DNA of 5,873 bases. It comes from Propionibacteriaceae bacterium. Its GTDB lineage: Bacteria; Actinomycetota; Actinomycetes; Propionibacteriales; Propionibacteriaceae. Under the pieces are notes generated by a model. That model saw nothing but the letters and a program-made list of their open reading frames with translations. It searched no databases and was not told where the DNA came from. The translations under genes and the position numbers were made by a program. The first letter of the stretch is position 1; every line of letters begins with the position of its first letter. This document shows, piece after piece, positions 1 through 5,532 of this stretch. The stretch lies in NCBI GenBank assembly GCA_031268065.1, contig JAIRXX010000254.1:1-5873 (forward strand). The letters run 5' to 3'.

Positions 1-447
1 ACTTGGGCGAAGCTGGGGATGTACGACACTTTCTGGGCGGTCATCATCCCGGTGTCGGCGTTGCAGGTGCCTTTCACCCTGCTGCTGACCCGGACGTTCC
101 TCGACGGCATTCCCAACGATCTGCTGGAGGCGGCGCGCATCGACGGTTGCGGCTCGGTCCGGACGTTCTGGAATGTGATAATCCCGCTGGCGAAGCCGAT
201 GGCGGCTGCGATCATCGTGCTGGTGTTCATCAACGCCTGGAATGCCTACCTGCTGCCGTTGGCATTCCTGCAAAACGCTGAGCACCAGGTGGTGACGCAA
301 TTGCCGCAATACTTCCGCAGCCAGTATTCCGACGACCAGACCAAGCAGTTGGCCGGGGCGGTGCTCACCGCATTGCCTGAGGTCATCGCCTACATCAGCT
401 TGCAGAAATTCTTTGAACGAGGCATGGCGGCAGGCGCCATCAAATGA
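1..447 (+). CDS. Sugar ABC transporter permease, MalG-like, 3' part only
   Basis: This is the carboxy-terminal 148 residues of an inner-membrane permease of the binding-protein-dependent sugar importer family (MalG/CUT1 type); the 5' end lies outside the window, and the reading frame is open from base 1. The EAA loop that docks with the ATPase is visible at visible residues 43-62, starting EAARIDG and ending IIP, which fits the family pattern EAA-x3-G-x9-I-x-LP. It is followed by FINAWNAYLLPL, the usual MalG-type segment. Hydrophobic stretches near residues 12-31, 67-90 and 116-136 are likely membrane helices. The end, FFERGMAAGAIK, is the normal end of these permeases, so the gene is complete at this side. 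It is the first of a same-strand train of seven genes, which suggests that the downstream enzymes act on the imported sugar. The binding protein and partner permease are presumably upstream. Substrate is unknown. Confidence 0.93.
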   Translation, partial: TWAKLGMYDTFWAVIIPVSALQVPFTLLLTRTFLDGIPNDLLEAARIDGCGSVRTFWNVIIPLAKPMAAAIIVLVFINAWNAYLLPLAFLQNAEHQVVTQLPQYFRSQYSDDQTKQLAGAVLTALPEVIAYISLQKFFERGMAAGAIK

Positions 448-503
448 CAACCACTGGCCACCCCCGATCTCGGCTCGACAGCGCGGGGCCGCCCCAAACC
501 ACT

Positions 504-509
504 GGAGGG
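504..509 (+). promoter_or_regulatory. Ribosome binding site deciding the VOC gene start
   Basis: GGAGGG is followed by a 6-base spacer and ATG at 516. It supports the shorter protein over an in-frame ATG at 444 that has no comparable site and overlaps the permease stop codon. Confidence 0.75.
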
Positions 510-515
510 AAAACT

Positions 516-1307
516 ATGACAGTAAAGGGAATCGGCATCTATTGCGCCGACACAGCCGCCTCGGTGGCTTTTTATCAGCATTATCTCGGCGCGCGCGTGG
601 CCGGAAAGGCCGGTGACGTCACCACGTTGGAGTTGGACGGCGGCGGCGTGGTCGAGTTGATCCAGCTTTCCGCTGAAGACGCCAAAGCCCCCATTCCCGA
701 TTGCGACGATGGCCGGGAGGGCTTCTGGCACATCGGCGTGCGGGTAAAGGATGTCGCGCCGCTCGCCGCCGAATTGCACCAGGCCGGGGTCGGCTTCTTC
801 ATTGAGCCGGTCTTCAATCCAATCGCCAAAGTTTGGTGCGCCTTCTTCTATGATCCCGATGGCACCGTCATCGAATTGGTCGGCGGGGACCAGGAGTACA
901 GCCAAGTTTTCGACGCGGCAGCGGCCGCCCGCCGCAGGGCTGTGCCGTTGGGTTCCGCCGCGCTCTTCGAGCACGTCGCATTCACCACCGGGGATTGGCC
1001 GACTTGCCGGGTACGTTGGGAAGCGGCTGGCTACACCGTGATCGGCACCCTCGATCTGTCCGAGGGAGACGAGCGCGGGATGCTGCTGTATTACCTGGGC
1101 GATGACCGGGGCCTGATCGTGGAGGTGTTCACTTACACGGTGCAGACCAACCCGCCGTTGGACCCGGCGGTGCGCCGTGGCTTCGCCGGGATTCTCGCCG
1201 ATGAACCGACCCGGTCGCAATTGCCGCTGTCGCCAGCGGGGCGCCTCGCTGACGGGCGGACCAGATATTTCGATGACGCCGGATTGGCAGTGATCGATGC
1301 CCGTTAG
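516..1307 (+). CDS. VOC (glyoxalase/dioxygenase superfamily) protein with three βαβββ-like modules, 263 aa
   Basis: Residues 4-51 form a first VOC module (GIYCADTAASVAFYQHYLGA, then VVELIQL). Residues 70-122 form a second, with HIGVRV and DPDGTVIELV, the classic VOC ending. Residues 151-206 look like a third, with EHVAFTTGDW and GLIVEVF. Candidate metal ligands are Glu47, His72, Glu120, and in the third module His153 and Glu203; the first module has Ile8/Tyr9 where a metal-binding His is often found. The family includes glyoxalase I, methylmalonyl-CoA epimerase and extradiol dioxygenases, which bind a divalent metal and usually act on enolates or vicinal diols; the specific reaction cannot be named. 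About 55 residues after the third module show no recognised domain. The start at 516 is chosen because GGAGGG lies 6 bases before it and the domain begins right after; an in-frame ATG at 444 would add 24 unfolded-looking residues and overlap the permease stop. No signal peptide, so cytoplasmic. Confidence 0.87.
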   Translation: MTVKGIGIYCADTAASVAFYQHYLGARVAGKAGDVTTLELDGGGVVELIQLSAEDAKAPIPDCDDGREGFWHIGVRVKDVAPLAAELHQAGVGFFIEPVFNPIAKVWCAFFYDPDGTVIELVGGDQEYSQVFDAAAAARRRAVPLGSAALFEHVAFTTGDWPTCRVRWEAAGYTVIGTLDLSEGDERGMLLYYLGDDRGLIVEVFTYTVQTNPPLDPAVRRGFAGILADEPTRSQLPLSPAGRLADGRTRYFDDAGLAVIDAR

Positions 1308-1322
1308 GGCCAGAACTTTTTT

Positions 1323-1328
1323 GAGAGG
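1323..1328 (+). promoter_or_regulatory. Ribosome binding site deciding the first hydrolase start
   Basis: GAGAGG is followed by 8 bases and ATG at 1337. GTG at 1328 and TTG at 1334 are in-frame alternatives, but 1328 overlaps this site. Only the 1337 start aligns residue-for-residue with the amino end of the neighbouring paralogue. Confidence 0.65.
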
Positions 1329-1336
1329 TGTCGTTG

Positions 1337-2317
1337 ATGCGTGAGGATTATTCGGACGTGCGGGGCTTCAACTACCAGCTGTCCACCGGAACTACCAGCC
1401 TGGAGAATTGGCTGCACTACAGCGCCGACCGTTTTGAGTTGGAGTTGCGCCGAGGGAAAGACTATTTTCCGAAATTCAACACGGTGCGGTTGTGGCTGAG
1501 CTGGGACGCCTACTTCCGCAAACCAGAGGTCTTCAAAGCCAATTTCGAGTCTATGTTGGCCATCGCCGACCGGCTCGGGCTGAAGGTGATCGCCTGCCTG
1601 TTCAACCGCTGGCACGATGTTTCCGGCTATGACAATGGCGGGGTTTATCTAGACAATTTCCTCTTCGAGCCGGGTTGGGCCTACTACGTCCCGCTCTATG
1701 AGGAATATGTGAAAGACGTCGTTGGGGCGCATAGCGGCGATCCGCGCGTCATCATCTGGGATATCTGCAACGAGCCGTGGCCGTACAACGAATTCACACC
1801 GGCGGTCAAGGCGGTGATCCCAGCGGAATTGGATTGGCTGACCCGGATGCACGCCGCGATCAAAGCGGTGGACCAAGTGACTCCGACTGGGGTCAGCGTG
1901 CATAACTATCTCGGGCTGGAAGGCTTGGGCTGGGTGGAGCCGCTTTCCGACGTGCTGCTGATCCATCCCTATTACATGTGTACCGCCGACAATATCTACG
2001 ACGCGGAGCGGCGGGCCAAATATGACCGGCATGTTGCCGACTACGTGGAATACGCCCGTAAAGCGGGCAAGCCCATTTTGGTCACCGAGACTTGCTGGGG
2101 CGGCGACACCGACGAGCAGCGGGCTGAGATCGTCGGATTCACCTTGGAGACGCTGGCCAAATACGGGCTGGGTTTCCTCCCGCACGCGCTGCACTATTCG
2201 CTCTGCGCCGATCTGCACGATGCCGTTGACGGCTTCGTGGGCGAGTGCCGCAATCTCGCCTTCACGAATTCCGACGGAACCCTGCGGGCCGGGCACGGGA
2301 TTTTCAACGATTTTTAG
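1337..2317 (+). CDS. Cytoplasmic GH5-like (clan GH-A) glycoside hydrolase, copy 1, 326 aa
   Basis: A single-domain (β/α)8-barrel hydrolase of the kind annotated as cellulase-family or 1,4-β-xylanase-like. Motifs in barrel order are RLWLSWD (51-57), LFNRWHD (88-94), WDICNEPWPY (141-150) with Glu146 as likely acid/base, SVHNYLG (187-193), IHPYYMC (209-215) and VTETCWGG (249-256) with Glu251 as likely nucleophile. The NEP and late-Glu arrangement is the clan GH-A signature, which predicts retaining cleavage of a β-glycoside. There is no signal peptide, transmembrane segment or carbohydrate-binding module, so it should act on small imported glycosides in the cytoplasm and not on polymers. It follows the VOC gene by 29 bases and precedes a closely related copy by 8 bases. 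The exact GH family and substrate are not certain; an alternative is a GH-A-fold enzyme with non-hydrolytic chemistry. Confidence 0.85.
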   Translation: MREDYSDVRGFNYQLSTGTTSLENWLHYSADRFELELRRGKDYFPKFNTVRLWLSWDAYFRKPEVFKANFESMLAIADRLGLKVIACLFNRWHDVSGYDNGGVYLDNFLFEPGWAYYVPLYEEYVKDVVGAHSGDPRVIIWDICNEPWPYNEFTPAVKAVIPAELDWLTRMHAAIKAVDQVTPTGVSVHNYLGLEGLGWVEPLSDVLLIHPYYMCTADNIYDAERRAKYDRHVADYVEYARKAGKPILVTETCWGGDTDEQRAEIVGFTLETLAKYGLGFLPHALHYSLCADLHDAVDGFVGECRNLAFTNSDGTLRAGHGIFNDF

Positions 2318-2320
2318 GAG
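2316..2320 (+). promoter_or_regulatory. Ribosome binding site overlapping the preceding stop codon
   Basis: AGGAG begins within the TAG stop (2315-2317) of the first hydrolase and sits 5 bases before ATG at 2326. This implies translational coupling of the two paralogues. It excludes an upstream in-frame ATG at 2245, which lies inside the first gene. Confidence 0.75.
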
Positions 2321-2325
2321 TGAGC

Positions 2326-3303
2326 ATGAAGTCTGATTTCTCTGATTTGCGTGGTTTCAACTACCAGCTCTCCACCGGCACCACCAGCTTGGAGAATTGG
2401 CTCTACTACGACCCGGCGGTTTACGAACTCGAATTGCGCCGGGGCAAAGAGTACTTCCCGACTTGGAATACGATCCGGCTCTGGCTGAGCTGGGACGCCT
2501 ATTTCCGCAAGCCGGAGGTCTTCAAGCAGCGCTTTGAGTCGATGTTGGCCATAGCCGACCGCTTCGGGCTGAAAGTGATCGCCTGCCTGTTCAACCGCTG
2601 GCACGATGTCACCGGTTTCGACAATGGCGGGGTTTACCTGGACAATTTCCTCTTTCCGCCGAACTGGGCCTACTACGTGCCGCTCTATGAGGAATATGTG
2701 AAAGACGTGGTGGGCACCTTCGGCGGTGACCCGCGCATCATAATGTGGGACATCTGCAACGAGCCGTGGCCCTACAACGAATTCCCCGCCGAAGTGATGG
2801 CGGTGTGGCAGCCGGAAATGGATTGGCTCACCAGGATGCGGCAGGCGATAAAGGCGGCTGACCAGGTTACCCCGGTGTGCGTGAGCGTCCACAACTACCT
2901 TGGCTTGGACGGCTTGCGCTGGGTGGACCCGATCAGCGACGTATTCTCCATCCATCCCTATTACATGTGCTCTGCGGAGAATCTTTACGATCTGGAGCGG
3001 CGGGCGAGATACGACCGGCACATTGCCGATTACGCCGATTACGCCCGTAGCGCTGGCAAGCCCATTGTCGCCACCGAGACCTGTTGGGGAGCCGACACCG
3101 ACACGGATCGGGCGGAAATCATCCGCTTCACCCTGGAGACGCTGACCAAATACAACATGGGGTTCATCCCGCACGCGCTGCACTACGGGATGACCGCCGA
3201 TTTGCACAGCGACGATGATTCGTTCATGGGCGAGACTTATCTGCCCTTCATTAACAAGGACGGCAGCCTGCGGGCTGGCCACGACGTTTACAACAACTAC
3301 TGA
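2326..3303 (+). CDS. Cytoplasmic GH5-like (clan GH-A) glycoside hydrolase, copy 2, 325 aa
   Basis: Paralogue of the preceding gene: a hand alignment gives about 241 identical residues of 325, with no gaps until about residue 304. It keeps every catalytic motif: RLWLSWD (51-57), LFNRWHD (88-94), WDICNEPWPY with Glu146, SVHNYLG, IHPYYMC, and ATETCWGA with Glu251. Both copies therefore look active. Differences gather at residues 131-140, 154-168 and 287-307, the last just after the final barrel strand where the clan often contacts substrate, so a changed specificity is plausible (inference). No signal peptide or accessory domain. The stop TGA is followed immediately by an in-frame TAG (3304-3306), a double stop. 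The tautomerase gene begins 13 bases after the TGA, so the operon continues. Confidence 0.85.
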   Translation: MKSDFSDLRGFNYQLSTGTTSLENWLYYDPAVYELELRRGKEYFPTWNTIRLWLSWDAYFRKPEVFKQRFESMLAIADRFGLKVIACLFNRWHDVTGFDNGGVYLDNFLFPPNWAYYVPLYEEYVKDVVGTFGGDPRIIMWDICNEPWPYNEFPAEVMAVWQPEMDWLTRMRQAIKAADQVTPVCVSVHNYLGLDGLRWVDPISDVFSIHPYYMCSAENLYDLERRARYDRHIADYADYARSAGKPIVATETCWGADTDTDRAEIIRFTLETLTKYNMGFIPHALHYGMTADLHSDDDSFMGETYLPFINKDGSLRAGHDVYNNY

Positions 3304-3304
3304 T

Positions 3305-3310
3305 AGGAAA
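3305..3310 (+). promoter_or_regulatory. Ribosome binding site of the tautomerase gene
   Basis: AGGAAA is followed by a 6-base spacer and ATG at 3317. It fixes a start that places Pro directly after Met, as the tautomerase mechanism requires, and excludes longer in-frame starts inside the hydrolase gene. Confidence 0.65.
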
Positions 3311-3316
3311 TTAGCA

Positions 3317-3682
3317 ATGCCACTCATCCAAGTCGATCTTGACCGCAAACTTTGGCAGGAATCGGGCAAAGACATCTCTGCCGCCATCCAGCGTGCCCAG
3401 GTGAAGGGCCTGGAAATACCGGCTGGCGATCTGTTCCACGTTTTCCGCCCGCACGATGAGGGCGAAATCATCTTCGACCCGACTTTCGGCGGGGTGGAGC
3501 GCCATTCGTTGATCATCATCCGGGTCGTCTTCGTCCATGAGCATCCGGTGGTGAAGCACAAGTATGCCTTCTATGACGCGGTGGTCGAGGAATTCGGCGC
3601 CTTGGGCATCAGGTCGGACGACATAATGGTTTGCATCACCGAGAACACCTACGAAGACTGGTACGCCGGTTTCGTCAATTGA
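3317..3682 (+). CDS. Tautomerase-superfamily protein (MSAD-like, Tautomerase_2 type), 121 aa
   Basis: The protein begins MPLIQVDL; removal of Met would expose the amino-terminal Pro1 that serves as catalytic base or acid in the MIF/4-oxalocrotonate tautomerase superfamily. The length of about 120 residues and the motifs IPAGDLFHV (34-42), HDEGEIIFDP (46-55) and ITENTYEDWYAG (107-118) fit the fused-repeat branch that includes malonate semialdehyde decarboxylase (MSAD). Asp38, which is Asp37 in Pro1 numbering, matches a catalytic Asp of MSAD. Against the MSAD sequence as I remember it, the two substrate-binding arginines (73 and 75) are His here (His74 and His76 counted from Met), so a different substrate is likely. 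Family chemistry is keto-enol tautomerisation, decarboxylation or hydration of small oxo-acids. The location inside a sugar operon, between hydrolases and a sugar isomerase, suggests a role on a keto-sugar or oxo-acid intermediate; this is inference. Confidence 0.87.
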   Translation: MPLIQVDLDRKLWQESGKDISAAIQRAQVKGLEIPAGDLFHVFRPHDEGEIIFDPTFGGVERHSLIIIRVVFVHEHPVVKHKYAFYDAVVEEFGALGIRSDDIMVCITENTYEDWYAGFVN

Positions 3683-3685
3683 CCG

Positions 3686-4462
3686 ATGAGATTTTCCGCC
3701 TGTATTGAATGGCTGTTCGCTGAGTGTGGCGAACGGCTTGCTGACCGCGTCGCGCCAGCAGCTGCCGCCGGTTTCAGCGCGGTTGAGTTCTGGAATTGGC
3801 GCGGGCGCGATCTCGCGGCGATCAGTGCCGCTGCCCAGGATTGCGGGGTGGAGATCGCCGGGATTTGCGCCGAGCCGCAGGGGCAGCTCACCGACCCCGA
3901 TGCCCATGCCGCATTTTTCCCGGCGCTGGAAGCCTCAATTGCGGCGGCGAAGAGCCTGCGGGCGGAATTCGTCATCGTGCAAACCGGGCAGAATCGGCCA
4001 GGCGTGCCGCATGGGGAACAGGTCGATGCGGTGGTCCAAGCGCTTGCCCATGCTGCCCGGCTGGCGGAAGGCCAACCGGTGACGCTGGTATTGGAGGCGT
4101 TGAACACCAAGGTGGACCATCCGGGGTATTTCCTGGATGACACCGCTTTGGCTGCCGACATTGTTCGTGCCGTTGGCCATCCCAAATTGGGGCTGCTCTA
4201 TGACCGCTACCATGCGGCGGTGATGGGCGAAGAAATAGGGTATGGATTGTCAGACGCGCTGGAGCAGGTGTTGCATGTGCATATTGCCGACCTGCCCGGA
4301 CGGGGGGAGCCGGGGAGCGGGAATATCGATTGGAGCCGCGAACTGCGCTGGTTCGCCGACCATTTGCCCAAGGTTCGGATAGGTTGTGAATACCAGCCCA
4401 CCCGCGCCACTGGGCAAAGCCTCTCGCTTTTGGCCCCCTGGCTGGGGTCAGAAATTAATTAA
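3686..4462 (+). CDS. Hydroxypyruvate isomerase-like TIM-barrel sugar isomerase/epimerase, 258 aa
   Basis: This is a xylose-isomerase-like TIM-barrel protein of the Hyi/OtnI group, full length for the family. Seen in order are MRFSACIEWLF (1-11), LEALNTKVDHPGYFL (136-150), LLYDRYHAAV (170-179), HVHIADLPGRGEPGSGNIDW (197-216) and IGCEYQP (232-238). These closely match the hydroxypyruvate isomerase signature. Predicted metal-binding and catalytic residues are Glu137, Asp173, His199 and Glu235, with His176 next to the metal site. Known relatives interconvert hydroxypyruvate and tartronate semialdehyde (EC 5.3.1.22) or isomerise 2-oxo-tetronates; sequence alone does not decide between them, and a ketose epimerase is possible. 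The start lies 3 bases after the tautomerase stop with no good Shine-Dalgarno site, so translation is probably coupled to the upstream gene. The stop TAA overlaps an ATG (TAATG, 4460-4464). Cytoplasmic. Confidence 0.88.
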   Translation: MRFSACIEWLFAECGERLADRVAPAAAAGFSAVEFWNWRGRDLAAISAAAQDCGVEIAGICAEPQGQLTDPDAHAAFFPALEASIAAAKSLRAEFVIVQTGQNRPGVPHGEQVDAVVQALAHAARLAEGQPVTLVLEALNTKVDHPGYFLDDTALAADIVRAVGHPKLGLLYDRYHAAVMGEEIGYGLSDALEQVLHVHIADLPGRGEPGSGNIDWSRELRWFADHLPKVRIGCEYQPTRATGQSLSLLAPWLGSEIN

Positions 4463-4467
4463 TGAAC

Positions 4468-4473
4468 AAGGAG
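4468..4473 (+). promoter_or_regulatory. Ribosome binding site deciding the dehydrogenase start
   Basis: AAGGAG is followed by a 6-base spacer and ATG at 4480. An in-frame ATG at 4462 overlaps the preceding TAA stop and would place this site inside the coding region, so 4480 is preferred. Confidence 0.7.
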
Positions 4474-4479
4474 AAAACT

Positions 4480-5520
4480 ATGGCAGACAATGGCCCGTTG
4501 ATGTGGGCGAGCGTTTTGGAGGGCACGAAGAATGTGGTGCTCAAGGAAGTGCCAGTGCCTAAGATCGGCCCGAACCAAGTGCTGGTGCAGATCGCAGCTG
4601 TCGGCGTCTGCGGGTCCGACGTCCACTACTATCTTGATGGGCGAATCGGGGACTTCATCGTGGAGCAGCCGATGATCCTGGGGCACGAGGCGTCTGGCAC
4701 CATCGTCAAAGTGGGCGCGGACGTACCCGCAGAGCGTATCGGGCAGCGGGTCAGCATCGAGCCGCAGCACGTCTGCCGAGTCTGCCCGCAGTGCAAAGCC
4801 GGGCGGTACAACCTCTGCGAGAAGATCGAGTTTTACGCCACACCGCCCATCGATGGGGCTTTTGCGGACTACGCGCCGATAGACGCCGATTTCGCCTATC
4901 CGGTTCCCGATTCGCTGTCCTTCGAGGCGGCGGCGCTGTGTGAGCCGCTGAGCGTGGGCATCTGGTCCAATCTGAAGGCTGGCACCCAGCCTGGTTCCCG
5001 ATTGCTGATCGCCGGTGGCGGGCCAATCGGCATTATCATCGCCCAGACCGCCAAAGCCTTCGGCGCCGACGAGGTGATCATCTCCGACATCGTTCCAGGA
5101 CGCCGCGAGCTGGCCCTTAAGCTGGGCGCTGACCGGGTGGTTGATCCGGCCCAGACCGATTTCGCCGATCCGGGGATGCAGGTGGACGCTTTCATCGACG
5201 CCTCTGGCGCCGAGGCGGCTATCGCCGCTGGCATCTTGGCGGTGCGCGGCAACGGCAGGGTGATCTTGGTCGGGATGAGTCCGAACCCGAATCAGAATCT
5301 GCCGACGGCGACCATAGCCTCCCGCGAGTTGATCCTCACCGGCATCTTCCGCTACGCGAATACCTGGCCGACCGCCATCAAGCTGGTCTCCAGCGGCAAA
5401 GTGGACCTTGATTCCCTAGTCACCGGCAGATTCGGCCTGGACAAGGTAGTCGAGGCTTTGGAGTCTACGCACAATCCGGCGACGCTGAAGTCCATCGTCG
5501 TCCCCTCGCAACGAGGCTAG
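4480..5520 (+). CDS. Zinc-dependent MDR alcohol dehydrogenase, sorbitol/xylitol dehydrogenase-like, 346 aa
   Basis: A medium-chain dehydrogenase of the polyol dehydrogenase branch. The GroES-like catalytic domain shows GVCGSDVHYYLDGRIGDF (42-59), a hallmark of sorbitol/xylitol dehydrogenases, with zinc ligands Cys44, His69 and Glu70 (ILGHEASG) and Glu155 (CEPLSVG). The structural zinc site is intact: Cys99, Cys102, Cys105 and Cys113. The Rossmann domain has GGGPIG at 179-184 and Asp203 at the end of the second strand, which favours NAD over NADP. Family members oxidise a secondary hydroxyl of a polyol or sugar to a ketone, reversibly. The length is typical. A start at 4462 would add six residues (MNKEKT) and overlap the upstream stop; 4480 is chosen on the ribosome site. 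It is the last gene of the train. The substrate could be a polyol, an aldonate or a sugar; sorbitol itself is not implied. Confidence 0.92.
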   Translation: MADNGPLMWASVLEGTKNVVLKEVPVPKIGPNQVLVQIAAVGVCGSDVHYYLDGRIGDFIVEQPMILGHEASGTIVKVGADVPAERIGQRVSIEPQHVCRVCPQCKAGRYNLCEKIEFYATPPIDGAFADYAPIDADFAYPVPDSLSFEAAALCEPLSVGIWSNLKAGTQPGSRLLIAGGGPIGIIIAQTAKAFGADEVIISDIVPGRRELALKLGADRVVDPAQTDFADPGMQVDAFIDASGAEAAIAAGILAVRGNGRVILVGMSPNPNQNLPTATIASRELILTGIFRYANTWPTAIKLVSSGKVDLDSLVTGRFGLDKVVEALESTHNPATLKSIVVPSQRG

Positions 5521-5532
5521 CTGGGCGTTTTC

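Larger units (their letters stand above)
1337..3303 (+). repeat. Tandem gene duplication, two hydrolase copies with a 989-base period
   Basis: The two copies are in direct orientation, offset by 989 bases from start codon to start codon, and are collinear without indels for about 300 codons. Stretches stay identical at wobble positions too: 1586-1620 matches 2575-2609 over 35 bases, and a run of about 29 bases recurs in the segments coding for LYEEYVKDV. Other stretches differ at many third positions, so the duplication is not very recent. Confidence 0.9.

Noticed and set aside
485..495. GGGG-CCG-CCCC inverted repeat before the VOC gene
   Set aside because: A 4-base G/C stem with a 3-base loop is expected by chance in G+C-rich DNA, and it has no T run or further pairing.
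390..1220. A 276-codon open frame on the - strand across the VOC gene
   Set aside because: No recognisable domain, and it is fully antisense to a gene with VOC motifs and a good ribosome site. It is explained by high G+C third positions.
2314..3561. A 415-codon open frame on the - strand across the second hydrolase and the tautomerase
   Set aside because: It lies antisense to two genes with clear family motifs and would itself encode low-complexity His/Val/Gly-rich protein with no recognisable domain. A similar open frame lies antisense to the first hydrolase (1649-2296), as expected from shared codon bias in a G+C-rich duplicated gene.
5504..5531. Possible terminator at the operon end: CCTCG, loop CAA, CGAGG (5504-5516), then TTTT at 5528-5531
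   Set aside because: The 5-base stem lies inside the last codons of the dehydrogenase gene and the T run is short and 11 bases away, so it does not resemble a working intrinsic terminator. The convergent neighbour is only 12 bases away and no other hairpin was seen.
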